64,000 nucleotides of DNA from Colias croceus (Eukaryota > Arthropoda > Insecta > Lepidoptera > Pieridae). Shown piece after piece: positions 37,101 through 49,037 of this stretch. The notes beneath the pieces were generated by a model. That model ran no database searches. It saw nothing but the letters and a program-made list of their open reading frames with translations, and was not told the origin of the DNA. The DNA is taken from the NCBI RefSeq assembly GCF_905220415.1, contig NC_059568.1, forward strand, positions 6,820,001-6,884,000. Direction: 5' to 3'. Numbering within the stretch: position 1 is the stretch's first letter; the number at the start of each line of letters is the position of its first letter. A program made the translations under genes and the position numbers.

Positions 37101-40100
37101 GTGCAAATACATGTTTTATGAATTATTTATAATTGATAATAGAAAAACGCGATGCTTCGTGCGGTGGCGTGCGGTGCGTTGCTGCCGGAGCAGGTGCTCT
37201 GGAGCATCCTCGTGCAACTGACGGCCGGATTGCGGGCCATACACGCGGCTGGGTTGGCTTGCAGGTAATGTATGCAAGTAATATATTATTGTTCTGAACA
37301 ATGCAGTTTCAGGAATTTACGTCATTTATGGTTTATAGAATGTTAATTTGGATTGGGGTAAAATCTGGAAAGTCTTGTTTGTATAGGATCTTAAGCAGTG
37401 GAAAGGGACAATACAAAAACCAACAAGTCTAGCTTCAGTTGTAGTATACAAGTGGTAACTGCTTATAATATTTTATTTTATACTGCTTCTCAGCTTCTAT
37501 ACATTCAAAAGTCAAAACTATTTCACGAATTAAGGGCTCAGTGTCAAAATGATACTTACATTCAATGTTTATACAAATATTATGTATTAATTGTTTTATA
37601 CAAGAAGCTTATATCTAATACACTGGAGATTGCACTATGAACGTTGACAAGTCACGGGAAGGTATGACCTTGAATGACGCCTGGTTGTTCCTACATCCCT
37701 TTCACACCAACTTGTCAAGTCAGGTGTGAAAGGGACAAAAAACAACCAGGCGTCATTCAAGGTCATACCTTCCCGTGACAAGTCAACGTTCATAGTGCAA
37801 TCTCCAGTGTATTAGATATAAGTTTCTTGGTTTTATAACTAGTCAATTGTTTTCACTTGAATCAATGACAATTTTCATGATTTATGAACGTCATTTAAAG
37901 ACTACTTAGATGGATGATTATAAATCATGGAACACATAAATGTAGTTCTTTTTAGTCCTGCCTCAGAATTACTTTTTCAAAATATTCTACGATACATTTC
38001 TATATATTTTATGCTATGGAAGTGACAACAATAGTTTTAATTTAACTCAATAATTGTTGCTGAATTAATCGCATTTTTCTAGAACCCTCGACCCGACTAA
38101 AGTAGTGATGACTGGATGCCGAATTCGCATCGCATGGTGCGGCGTGGCTGATGCGTTGCATGCCAACGAGATTGATATAAACCAAGTACGTAAAATACTA
38201 TTATTGACAAGTTGTTTTAATTAATCACTACATAGTATAAAACAAAGTCACTTTCTCTGTCCCTATGTCCCTTTGTATGCTTAAATCTATCAAACTACGC
38301 AACGGATTTTGATGCGGTTTTTTTTAATAGATAGAGTGATTCAAGAGGAAGGTATATAATTTATTAGGAATTAAGCCAAAGCGGGCGAAGCCGCGGGCGG
38401 TAAGCTAACTTAACACTATAAGATATAGATTTACCCTTGGGTTTTACTAGCCAATGTAAGGCCACCATTTTTGTCACTTTTTTATCAATTAGTGGTATGA
38501 AAAATAGATCATAATATATTCTCAGGCATTAAAATTGGCATACCAACCACGATTGTGGCAATTAACGCAGTGACCCGAGAATTTTGTATACGTAAACATA
38601 AGATTAGATATTTTCTTTTAATTATTAACCACTGTACCAAGGAGGATCATTAATGTAGTATCATTTTTTTTAAGTTTTAGACAGCGCGCGTCGGTTAAGC
38701 GGGTATGAACTTGCTAGAGCCCAGATATATTTGAAAGAAAGAAAATACATAAATAAATAATTTCTTTTATAATAAAAAATTATACTAAATTTATTTAAAT
38801 TTTTATCGTTATCTACACTAATAATATAAAGAGGAAAACTTTGTTTGTTTGTTTGTTTGATTGTAATGAATAGGCTCAAAAACTACTGGACCGATTTTGA
38901 TGAAATTTGGCACAGACAATCTTTAGACCCTCAGAAAGAACATAGGCTACTTTTTATTGCGAAATATGTACTTACCATGGGCGAAGCCGGGGCGGACCGC
39001 TAGTGTCAAATATAGTTGAATATATTATGTTTTTGCAGGCTCAACAAGACGACCTGACCGCCCTAGGCCGATTGGCGCTGTCGCTGGCTTGCCGCACCAT
39101 ACACTGCGACAATCTCGCCGCGTCCATGGACCTCGTCACCAGATCGTACTCGCCGGACCTCAAGAATCTGATCTTGTATGTATCTTTGTGATTTTTGACG
39201 CAAAAAATTAAAAAAAAAAGAAAAAAAAATTTTTTTGCTAAGCGAAATATTAATAGCGAAATATTGGAACTATTGTGTAAAATTTAAATGATGCGTATAA
39301 ACTGGAAATTGTATTGATTTGTAGAATCGTTTAATACTTATGGTGACTACATTTTATTAATAAAGCTAATCTTGATTTTTTTACTGATAATAAATAAGTT
39401 ATTATCAGTGAAAAAATACTCTTAGGGATTTTAAATTCAACCTAGAAAGGTTTTATTCCTTACAAAATAAATTTATATGTCTACCTTCGACAATAAAATG
39501 AAACCTTCGACAATAATTAATCGACTCAAAATAATAATTAACACAACTAAGCGAGAGACCAACGTTACGTCCGAGAGACCAACAAAAAGTGTGTCAAATC
39601 CGCTGTTCAGCTCATTTTTATAACCACCCACTCGGTTGGGGTTACCAGTTGGGAATTAATTTATAAAAATACATTAAAGCTATGAATATATCACAATATG
39701 TCCTTTTAGTATCAATGTCAGGCGAATGTGCATTTATAAACTAATTTACATTTCTTGACGCAATGCTACTTGTTGCTATTATTGAATAATATATTTAATG
39801 GTTTTCTTTGCAATTTAATATGGCGAATTTATGCGCAATAAAAATGCTGATGGCAACAAAAAATAATATTCTGACTTGCATACATCCACATTCCACATGT
39901 TATAAAATAAAGTCCTCCCCAGCGTCTGTTTATCTGTCTGTCCGCGACAAACACAAAAACTGCTCCACCGATTTTCATTGTTTTCATAAATTGAAGGTTT
40001 TGCTTTTTGTATATAACTTGTATATCATCATCAAAAGTATATCATCAAGTTAACTGATGCGAAGTAATATAATATGTAAATAATTATATATGTACTAGCT

Positions 40101-43100
40101 GTGCCCCGCTTTATACACGCATTGCTCCGCTCCTGTTGGTCTTAACGTGTTGATTTATAGCCAATAAATAGCCTTCCTCGATAAATGGGCTATCTAACAA
40201 TGAAAGAATTTTTCAAATCAGACCAGTAGTTCCTGAGATTAGCGCGTTCAAACAAACTCTTCAGCTTTAAAATATTAGTATAGATTTATTTGTGTTTATT
40301 TGCAATGCACTATATTTGTATTATTATTGGTTTTAAAGTTTAAGTATAGATAAATTGAATTTTATTTGCTAACATTTATTTGACTTTTTACAAAGAATAT
40401 GCGTCCTATAAAATATTTTTTCTATTGATTTAATAAGACATTATATTATTTGCTATGCTTTAGAGATTATGAACCTAAATGGTAAAAGTTTACCTAAGGA
40501 ATTTTTGAATGAAACTTAGAGTTGCTATTACATGTGACAAGATAACTCAATAAAAAATATTACTGAATAAACACAATCTCTGTGCATACATACATAATTG
40601 ACTGCTATTTTACTTATATGATGTTAATTGCAGTGCAATTTATATATGTATTTGTATATAAAGCGAATTATTTTATAATGTGAATGTATTATATTTATGG
40701 TATTTAATTTTGATGTTCGAATATTCGTGTATATTATGAATAATTTTATTTGTCGTTAGTTACTTGCTGTCGGGTCAGCGACGCTCCGTCACAGATCTCA
40801 TGCCGATGATTGGAGCCAGATTCTATACGCAGGTATGCTATTATTTAACTAGCTTTTTCCCGCGGTTTCACCCGCATTGCTGCGCTCCTGTTGGTCTTAG
40901 CATAATGATATATTATAGCATATAGCCTTCCTCGATAAATGGGCTATCTAACACCGAAAGATTTTTTCAAATCGGACCAGTTAGTTCCTGAGATTAACGC
41001 GTTCAAACAAACAAACTCTTCAGCTTTATAATATACTAATATTATAAACTATATATAGGTCTATACTAATAGATGTCAATTATCATACAATCAAATGGTT
41101 GAAATAAAAATATTGGGTATTATTTTATCATCATATGTTGTAAGAGATTGCATTAGACTACAAGTCTGGATAAGCACGATTTTTATCCTTATTCCACGCG
41201 ATTGAAGCCGTGTGCTCTAGCCAGTTCTGTTTCTAAAACAGAAGGTAATCCTATCCTACTAGTCCCTTTTTATTGGCGTTGAGGAAATTTTCGAAGATAC
41301 TATGTCTTTTGAGAAAATACCTGTTGAATTGAGAACTTCCTTTTTTTGAAGTCGGTTAAATCCATACTATCAATCAATACTATAACATTATAAATGCGAA
41401 AGTAACTCTGTCTGTCTGTCTGTTACTCAATCATGCCTAAACTACTGAACCAATTTGCATGAAATTTGGTATGGAGATATTTTGATACCCGAGAAAGGAC
41501 ATAGTCTACTTTTTACCCCGGGACATAGGATAGGTTTTATTCCGGAAATCCCACGGGAACGGGTACTATGCGGGTTTTTCTTTGACTGCGCGGGCGATGC
41601 CGCGGGTGGAAAGCTAGTAAATATTATTTTATATATCAGGTGGAAGCGTTGGAGCGACGTGCAGATGTATTTGAGAATCAACTCGCTCGGGAATTGGACA
41701 ATGGCCGCCTGCTGCGTATTCTGCTCAAATTGTCCTTCATCAATGAGCGCCCTGAGTAAGTGTGCTTTTATTTAACATGACATAAAATGTCATATATAAT
41801 TATTTTTGAACCTTTTAATTGGCGTATCTTGTTATCAATTAATTTATAAATAGCTGTAAAGTACCATATTATAAATTCATATAAAAAACAATAAAAATAA
41901 ATAAAAATCATTTATTGAACAATTTGTGGGTTATGTTAAATCATGTCACATTTGGACCCCAAACTAGGACGGCCTGTATTTTGGAGTCCACCTTCCTTAA
42001 TGACACAATAATAACAGAACTATAGCATAATATTAATATATGTACTTGAAAAACGAAAAAGTCGAAAAACAATGGTTATTGTCAATTGTGATTTTATTAA
42101 TTTATAAAAGTGTACTGAATACTCGCTACTGAATTGTTTATCGGTTTTATTCCTAAGAATCTGGTGCTACCTAATTGCTGTTTAAAAAATTATTCACAAC
42201 AAAGTAGTATAAAACCAAGTCGCTTTCCGTTCATTGTTATAGGGTATTTTTAATTGATAGAGGAAGGTTGAGTATATAATAAGTAATGTCCATAGATTTG
42301 AGTATTGTGCTTATATAAATTGAGTGGCATACATATGAAGGTATGAATAAATAAATATTTTTATTGTTGACTTATTTGACTTGACTTGATTTATTGTTTA
42401 TTATTATTATCTATAATCTATAATATAAAAATGAATCCCAAAATGTGTTGGTAAGCGCATAACTTGAGAACGGCTGAACCGATTTCGTTAATTCTTTTTT
42501 TATTATATTCCTTGAAGTACGAGGCCATCCTCGCAACCTCGTAAGAACCATTTCTTATGTAGAGAAAACGTAAATATGTACCACGGGCGAAGCCGGGGCG
42601 GACTGCTAGTTTATAATAATTTAATATAAAATTCTGCACATAAATCATTATCTGTAATTTAACAGATTGAACATGGACACGAAATGGTCGGAAACGGGCG
42701 ACAGGTACCTGCTGAAGCTGTTCCGCGACTATATGTTCCACTCTGTGACGCAAGATGGCCGCCCGTGGCTCGACCAAGCGCACGTGTCGCACTGCCTCAA
42801 TCAGCTGGACGGCGGCAGTAATAATAGGGTAAGGAAAATTTATCTAAATTACGGACTGCTTCAAGCAGTTTAGCCCAACGGCTTGAAGCCGCGACCGCGC
42901 GGTGAACTATAGCCATTCATTCACTGCCGTACACGGATAGCTCGAGCAGTCAACGACCGACTGCTCCGAGCAGTCCGTGTTCGTCGCTCAGCCGTCAACT
43001 GTTCGAGCCGCCCGTGTACGCAGGCCGCTCTAAGTGTACACAGGCGATTATATTTCGTAACTATCACAAAGCTTAAGGATGCTTTTCCAGAGATGGGCAA

Positions 43101-43693
43101 GGATGCGTTGCGAGGGGTGTTTTTGTAATGAGGGAATAGTATTGCCTCCACTGTAGCTGTGCTGATTTAAGCGATCGTATATAAATAAGAATATATTTAG
43201 GAAATAATGCGACAGGATTGCGGTTCTTTATAAATATATCCCTCGCTACGCATCGATCGAGAAATATCCAGAAAAATTACAATAAACACTCCCATACATT
43301 TAGTATGAGATAGTAGAAGAGTATTTGTGGAGTCTTAGGCACGATTTTTCAATCTTTGGTTTAAACTTATTCTAAAAAAAACAACTTTCAAAAAAACAAT
43401 TTCAGAAATAAGATACCCATTTCCCGCCTATTAAGTTGTTACGGGTGTCATTTTCATATTATTGTCTAATGACTTTGGATATAGGATTTAAAAACGCTCC
43501 TTAGTAATAATGTTTAAGATAGATGTAGTTTTATATATGTTTGTATCAACTATAAACAGCTAACAATAATGCACAGGTGCAGCTAATGACGCGTGACGAG
43601 CAAAGCGTGCTCCTGGTGACGTTCGCTGAACTGAAGCACTGCCTCGAGCAAGCGTTCGACGAGCTCACACAAGCCGCGACGCCTAGCCCCTAG
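31200..43693 (+). CDS. PAN3: PAN3, pseudokinase subunit of the PAN2-PAN3 deadenylase
   Basis: Coding exons: 31200-31274, 31354-31440, 31531-31653, 31730-31814, 32231-32329, 32789-32887 (likely cassette), 35960-36058, 36249-36488, 36564-36718, 37143-37264, 38083-38185, 39039-39175, 40760-40832, 41640-41755, 42666-42828 and 43577-43693 (stop TAG). The sum is 1,893 nt, 630 aa (597 without the cassette). PAN3 recruits PAN2 to poly(A)-binding protein for cytoplasmic poly(A) trimming. The N-terminus (MDPPIYLQ, then QESKLVTYMNRN) resembles the insect form; no CCCH zinc finger is visible in these exons. The pseudokinase starts near residue 235 (LEVYSELMPLEGLTPHSIAT, YALRRLHSYG, HPNIIRLNECF) and lacks a normal catalytic loop. 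A coiled coil (IGARFYTQVEALERRADVFE) and the C-terminal knob (KWSETGDRYLLKLFRDYMFH) follow. The ATG lies just after a splice acceptor at 31176-31177, so a 5' noncoding exon is likely. Introns are loaded with Helitrons, a LINE and a foldback element. Confidence 0.97.
32789..32887 (+). CDS. PAN3: Candidate 99-nt cassette exon of PAN3
   Basis: An acceptor (AG at 32787-32788) and a donor (GT at 32888-32889) bound 99 nt with no stop in the PAN3 frame. The phase is 1 in and 1 out, so the exon joins exactly to 32329 upstream and 35960 downstream. It encodes 33 Tyr/Pro/Gly-rich residues (PYYAEDPRLWQSQ, then SGTYYAPWSYLTSP), like the disordered N-terminal region around it. Being symmetric, it can be skipped without a frameshift, giving 630- or 597-residue forms. 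It is inferred from sequence only; inclusion level is unknown. Confidence 0.82.
34876..35879 (+). mobile_element. 5'-truncated Jockey/CR1-like LINE
   Basis: The remnant starts near the reverse transcriptase YADD motif (HCYADDST, about 34886) and runs through an open frame to 35744. Then come GTGAGTCGCCTGCCCTATTG and a poly-A tail from about 35850. It lies in sense orientation in a PAN3 intron. Confidence 0.85.
34889..35744 (+). pseudogene. Reverse transcriptase C-terminal part
   Basis: Open from before the YADD box to the stop at 35742-35744, about 285 codons. Visible are NLVQFNPSKTQVCVFSAKK, YKAQVRPHMEYCSHLWAGAP and LWNTLPPSVFPNQYDMGTF. These follow the RT thumb and C-terminal domain of Jockey-like elements of Lepidoptera. 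The endonuclease and the first RT blocks are missing, so it cannot be autonomous. The long intact frame suggests a recent insertion. Confidence 0.85.
37601..37829. mobile_element. hAT-like palindromic MITE
   Basis: Almost a perfect 229-bp palindrome with ends CAAGAAGCTTATATCTAATA. An exact 8-bp duplication, GTTTTATA, is at 37593-37600 and 37830-37837. CA ends and 8-bp duplications are typical of hAT elements. It sits in a PAN3 intron. Confidence 0.85.
38225..38408 (+). mobile_element. Short non-autonomous Helitron
   Basis: TCACTACATAGTATAAAAC start after A; hairpin GCGGGCGAAGCCGCGGGC; end CTAA. PAN3 intron. Confidence 0.8.
38812..39003 (+). mobile_element. Short non-autonomous Helitron
   Basis: TCTACACTAATAATATAAAG start after A; end GGGCGAAGCCGGGGCGG, then CTAG before T. 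It ends only 35 bp before the PAN3 exon at 39039. Confidence 0.8.
39899..40035. repeat. Helitron-like fragment
   Basis: TATAAAATAAAGTCCTCC and TCTGTTTATCTGTCTGTCC resemble the 5' part of local Helitrons; no 3' hairpin is found. Confidence 0.4.
40095..40284 (-). mobile_element. Short non-autonomous Helitron
   Basis: Minus strand: TCTATACTAATATTTTAAAG start, CTAG end (plus 40095-40098), between A and T. Same family as 40849-41050. Confidence 0.8.
40849..41050 (-). mobile_element. Helitron copy, diverged 5' end
   Basis: Same family as 40095-40284. CTAG at plus 40849-40852; the 5' TC is blurred by small AT-rich changes near 41040. Confidence 0.7.
41361..41617 (+). mobile_element. Short non-autonomous Helitron
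   Basis: TCCATACTATCAATC start after A; hairpin region GCGGGCGATGCCGCGGG; CTAG before T. It ends 22 bp before the PAN3 exon at 41640. Confidence 0.8.
41890..42040 (-). mobile_element. LINE 3' tail
   Basis: Almost the same 145 bp as at 62360-62495 (ATCATTTATTGAACAATTTG, CACCTTCCTTAATGACACAA). Read on the minus strand it ends ATAAATGATT plus an A-rich run, as LINE tails do. Confidence 0.65.
42417..42609 (+). mobile_element. Short non-autonomous Helitron
   Basis: TCTATAATATAAAAATGAAT start after A; GGGCGAAGCCGGGGCGG, then CTAG before T. It ends 56 bp before the PAN3 exon at 42666. A degenerate Helitron (42190-42340) lies just upstream. Confidence 0.8.
42836..43075. repeat. GC-rich cluster of short palindromes
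   Basis: In the last PAN3 intron: GACTGCTTCAAGCAGTTT, CGGCTTGAAGCCG, GCTCGAGCAGTC and GACTGCTCCGAGCAGTC follow each other, in contrast to the AT-rich surroundings. Probably a foldback MITE with internal hairpins. Confidence 0.55.
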
Positions 43694-43975
43694 CCCTACG
43701 TCTACCCGTGCTACGTGTGCCAGCAGATCAGTGGCATGCACTGCGGGTACTAGGCTGGACAATACACGTAGCCCTACACCGACTTCAAAAAAAGAAGTCA
43801 ATTTGGTGGATTTTTTTATCTATACTCCCCGATTTTGCCAACTGCCCTACGTCTACCCGTGCTCCGTGAGCGTGCTCAGTGGCATGCACTGCGGGTACTA
43901 GACTGGACAATACACGTGGCCCTTTGACCGACATCAAAAATTTGTTGGATTTTTTATGCGTTTTTCCCGATCTTG
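43691..43975 (+). repeat. Tandem duplication starting at the PAN3 stop codon
   Basis: CCCTACGTCTACCCGTGCT is repeated at 43694 and about 43849, as are GTGGCATGCACTGCGGGTAC and CTGGACAATACACGT. The copies are about 155 bp apart and diverge between these blocks. Confidence 0.75.
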
Positions 43976-46900
43976 TATGGCCTGGACCAAATTCGAAAAT
44001 TCTTGTTTTGTTAAGTGTAGTACCTCTCAATTGGTCCCATGATCATCAGGCCAGGATCTGATCAGGGAATCCTGGAAAATCTAAGGAACTCTTCATTTAT
44101 TTGAAAGTTTATGTAACTTATATATATTTATGTATTTATAACAGCTATTGTTCTTACAGAGACGAAATTATTAAAATGACAGCTTTTAAGAACGCGCCGC
44201 GCGAACCGCGCCGTACACATTTTTTGAATCTGTGGTACTGCACTAATAGAAAATAATGATGAATGATGTATATTATTATTTTGTTACACATAACTTTCTA
44301 TTTAAATTTTGAAGGGGAGTATCTAATAACTATACTGCCAAGTGTAAGATCCAAATTCATTGATACAAATTAAATCATAATGTTTCTGATATGTTCTTGA
44401 TGAATTTGGATCTTTGGATTCCAGAACAGTCATTATTGTTATTCTCAACCGAGTTAATACTTAGAACTAAATAATGAAATGACCGGATCCACACGTGTAT
44501 TGGACAGCCTACGCTACACATTAAAATTATATTTTTATTTTTATATAAGCACAAAATTCCGCCATTGTGCATTCCCTTGAAGGATTGCGAGGTTTTTTCT
44601 GTAAATCTCTTTATGTGTAAGACTTTTTATGTGCTGTCGTTTGGCACGATATGTTCTTTTTAGTTTTTTTTCCTACAAATCTGTTAATATATTTTTTATG
44701 TGCAATCTAAGGCACAGCGTTTTTCTTTATTTAAATTTTTGATATATCCACAATGGATTAACTATTTATTTAAATGTTTAAAAAAATACACACACCTTGC
44801 GTAGGGTTGTTCATTGAACAAAATTAAAATATAGACATCACTATAGAACACAACTGAAGTAACTCGATCTCATTTAGGATATGCAGACGAAAATATATGG
44901 TTTGTGTATGAAATGACACTAAAGATTTCTGTGTGTCAACAGCCGCCTGAACAAATGCCACAAACATTCCAGTCCCATATTAAAACACAGTGTTTGAATA
45001 CATCTGTGTATTCGTATGAAATAGTGTTTAAATGTTGAAGTACGTAGAGTTTCATATTTCCTATATGTGTTGTGGTTTACATTTATTGAACAATTTATAT
45101 TATGTGTCCTAATATGATTACCATAGAACTAAGTGCTGCCAACGAGAAGCGATGCTTGGGAGAGCTCATAAGTCCGTTCAGTTGAGTCACCGAGGTATTA
45201 TCCTGGAATGAATAAAGGCTTATTGCTAACATTCCAGGCAGGGACAATTTAACAACGAGGTGACTAAAGTATTTCCTGCTTATGACCTATTACCATTTAA
45301 TTGTGGAGAATTGGTTTCTGAAGATTTGATGAAGGCAATAGGAGTTGTGAATAAGAAAGATTTGCCGCTTTGAAAACAAAATAATTTACACTAATAAATT
45401 TGACACTGGTACTGGGAAAAAATGATATTATTTTTTGGAACTTTTTTTTTTTGTAATAAACATTTAAATGAGCGCTAATTATGGATTTTTTTTTATATTT
45501 ATTCGCCAACAGGCTTCGGTGTAAAGTTATTTGAATTCAAAGCGATTGTAAAGAAGGAAACGTTAAAGGTGTTGTAATGAGATGTGATTGATTATTATAT
45601 GGAATGAAGTTTATGTTCGCTTTTCGTTGGACGATTGATTTGAAAATTTATTAGTGTACTCTATATTTGTACGTAATTAAAAACTCGGTGTTATCAGTAC
45701 TTAGTAATATTTAGATCTGAAATAATCAACTTACACATTTATCTATTTTATTCGATACTTATATAGTGGAAATATTAATAAGGCTACCATTAAACTATTT
45801 ATTTCATTTATTGGATAATTATGAATAAGTATTACCAAAACTCAAAATAGTAATCGTATTTTGATAAAACATTATCATAAGATTAAATATCGTGAAATGT
45901 AGGTTCATGTAATATGAAGTGTTTGTGAACTTCTATTTACTCATATAATTTACATTTGTGGATTCGACTGTTTGGAGAAAAATATCAAAAATCATACCTA
46001 CCATAGTTATAGAATACATTTAAATGTATTATTAGGATATTAAGTACATATTTAAGGTATATCTACATTTTACAATTCAAATCATGTCTCATTATATTGT
46101 CTTTACTTTTCTAATCGTAATGTAGTGTTTAAAAAGTATTTATTAAAATACATACATTCGATTTTGCCATAATATTACAATATAATAATGAAATATTATA
46201 AATTGCAAATGTACTCAGTAACATACATAAATGTTGTGTCTACATAGAAAACTATTTAATCACCAAGTACCTACTACTGTATGTGTAAAATTACACTTTT
46301 GGTAACAAAATCGTACTTTATTTAAATGACTGATTTTAAGTTTAATCAAATTCCGATCTATGTATACCTACTTTACAGTTTAAACCGTTCTCGGCAGAAA
46401 TATTTTGAGATGTCTAATTATAAGTGTATATTTCTTTTTTCTATAAATAAAGATTGAAATCACAATCGCGCCTTTCATTTTTATGAACTTGAATTTAGCA
46501 ATATAATAAGTAAATAATTGAGGAGAGTTCTCTCTGTGGAAGTCTCTTCTCCTATCCATCCTATCGCTGTAAAAAAAATATAGTAGTATTTAAATAAGTG
46601 ACTGAAGTTCTAGGTCACCAATATAATTAATTGAGGTTATAGAATTACTAAGTAGACTGCGACCCATGAAAAATTAAAACGACGACTAGTAAACACTGAG
46701 TAAAATACAAAATGAGCAGCTTCATTATGTTTCGAACAGAAATATCACCGAATATAGTGAGCAGAGTAGGTGCCTGAATAAACTATAAATTTTAGATAAA
46801 TATTTCTATACTATTAAATCGAAGAGCCAAGTGATCTTTTTGTTTCTTATCTTTAATCTGGACTGGTTGCCTGGAAGATATAACTTCTAAGTGATAAGGC

Positions 46901-47213
46901 CGCTAAATAATATGTAAGTACTCTTTTTTTTCCAAGTATTTGTATATTACTACTTGGACTAGATTACTGGGACTAGATTAATTACTTATTGTACAATGTA
47001 CATGTCTAGACTCTAGAGCAAAGAGCTCTAGAGTATTCTCAGTGTTTAAGCCACCTAGTTTTGGCATGTACTTAATAGGAATAACACGATGCTATTTATA
47101 ATCTGTATTTAATACATATAATCACAAATGTAAATTTCACTTTCTGAAATAAAATGTCACAGTAAAATTTTATTTAAAAAAATCCTGAGGAAATATTAGT
47201 ATAGTCTATATTT

Positions 47214-48053
47214 ATTAGCATAAATAATAATTATCTCATCCAACCTTGCATCCAACAATGCTTCTGAATGACGTTGTTGGCAATTTATCAACCACAGTAA
47301 CATACTCATGTACAACCTTTTTCACAGAATATTACAGCATACGTGGCAATACCAAGTTAGGTGTGAAAGTGATAAAACACAACAACTGGGCAATATTTTC
47401 TTGTTACACGTCAAATGTTCATACCGAAATCTCCAGTGTATAAGATATAAGATATAAGCTTCTTGGTACATACAGTTAGGAAACTATTTTAATGCCACAA
47501 TATACAGATACATACAGTAAGGAAACTTCATACAAAAACAAAACGTCCGAAATGGCTCACGCACACAAGCAAGCGTGTTTACGAGTATCCTATCAGCCGT
47601 ACAAATTAAAACTTGCTTATTCAAACCTTATATGATTTGAATAAATAAAGAATAAGGATGTCATAATTTCTTACAAATAGGAATAACGTCGATGTAACTA
47701 TGCTCATGTAATAGGCGCGAAGCGGCAACGTAGCAATTCATTCATTAAATTATGAAAAACATTGAAATTGTCTATGGTTAAGCCTTGGTGCTGTCCAAGA
47801 AGCTTATATCTAATACACTGGAGATTTCGGTATGAACATTGACGTGTAACAAGAAAATATTGCCCAGTTCATGTTTTTTATCACTTTCACACCTAACTTG
47901 GTATTGCCACTGTTAATACGAAGTTTTCCCAAGGCTACTATGTATGCTGTAATATTCTGTGCAAAAGGTTAGTTTTTGTACATGAGTTTGTTGATAAATT
48001 GCCAACAACGTCATTCAGAAGCATTGTTGGATGAGACAATTATTATTTATGCT
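47214..48053. mobile_element. Foldback element, arms about 250 bp
   Basis: The outer ends TTAGCATAAATAATAATTAT and its inverse bound arms of about 250 bp around a 330-bp centre. The inner arm ends (GGAGATTTCGGTATGAAC, CCAAGAAGCTTATATC) are related to the outer ends of the hAT-like MITE at 37601-37829. Confidence 0.75.
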
Positions 48054-48238
48054 AAATAAACTAAGTATCTGAACCAATTATTAAAAAGCGATACTCCCTG
48101 ATTATGGGTAGTCACCATAATAAAATTGTAGCAACTCTCACTTTGTCAATATGGCATGTGTGTCAAAAAAATTGCGTCGCTTCGAATATTTAAGTTAATA
48201 TTGTTGCTTATTTAATGAATATTTTCCGAATATAAAGA

Positions 48239-48773
48239 ATGCATTGTATTGTGCAAAATTGCAGAAGTGTTTGGACACCAAATTCTGGCATAGAATTTCA
48301 CAGGCAAGTGTATATTTACGTTATTTACAATATTCCTCAATACTCCTGCATTTACCTATTTAGAATCATTTCAATGGCAAAAATTGTCTAATTTAGCATC
48401 ATTTTAGTAAGCAGTCATGTTAAATTTGTTATTTCCCTAATACTTTATCATTTTTCAACAAGTTTTCAATAAACAGATTTAACAAGTAAGGTAACCATGA
48501 TGACGAGTTTTTATGGATAGCGAAGAGAATATATTGTAATAACAATATTATGATGAAAATTTAGAACACCATTTTAAAGATTGTTACTAGTAATGAAACA
48601 ACACATGACATCGGTATTGCACTCACATGTAGTTATAAGATTGTTCGTTTTTACTTTGAAATTTATACTTTTTTAACTTACCTCATATTTTTTTGTTTTA
48701 CGTATTTCAGCTTTCCAAAAAGTAAAATAAAAAGAAATATATGTGCCCATCAAGGTTACTGAGGATTACGACC
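48239..48773 (+). pseudogene. THAP-domain-like fragment, two pieces
   Basis: 48239-48303 reads MHCIVQNCRSV then GIEFH. A possible GC-AG intron (donor AG/GCAAGT, acceptor AG at 48710) leads to SFPKSKIKR and then a stop. C-x3-C followed by EFHSFPK fits the start of a THAP zinc finger, but the second zinc pair is absent. A remnant of a THAP/P-element-type gene is likely. Confidence 0.4.
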
Positions 48774-49037
48774 CAGAAAAAAATACCTTTTGAAAAATAA
48801 ACTTTGTAAAGTTAGCTGAAATTTGTGCAAGGCTGCTATAAACAGTTTTTCTTTGATGATTCTGGCTTGAAATTGACCCGTCGAAGCAACGCGTTTAAAA
48901 AGAAGATCTGAGTAGCTAACAATTTGGTAAACAGCATCTGATGCAAAACACAACTTTCCTCTATTTACAAAGGATGTTAATGCTATATATCGGTTCATAT
49001 CCAAGCTTTGTAGCCAAAAGTTATTTAAAACTATCAT
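48756..49037 (-). pseudogene. Possible P-element/THAP9-like transposase C-terminal fragment
   Basis: An open frame with RYIALTSFVNRGKLCFASDA and a following aromatic-rich stretch resembles the VNRGGL-x-PSD block near the C-terminus of P-type (THAP9-like) transposases. It runs against the THAP fragment on the other strand. The match is by eye and weak. Confidence 0.3.

Noticed and set aside
41442..41775. ORFs on both strands, 79 and 106 codons
   Set aside because: They run through a Helitron into the PAN3 exon 41640-41755 in the wrong frame.
42418..43151. Minus-strand ORFs of 124 and 76 codons
   Set aside because: Shadows of the PAN3 exon 42666-42828, a Helitron and the GC-rich palindrome cluster.
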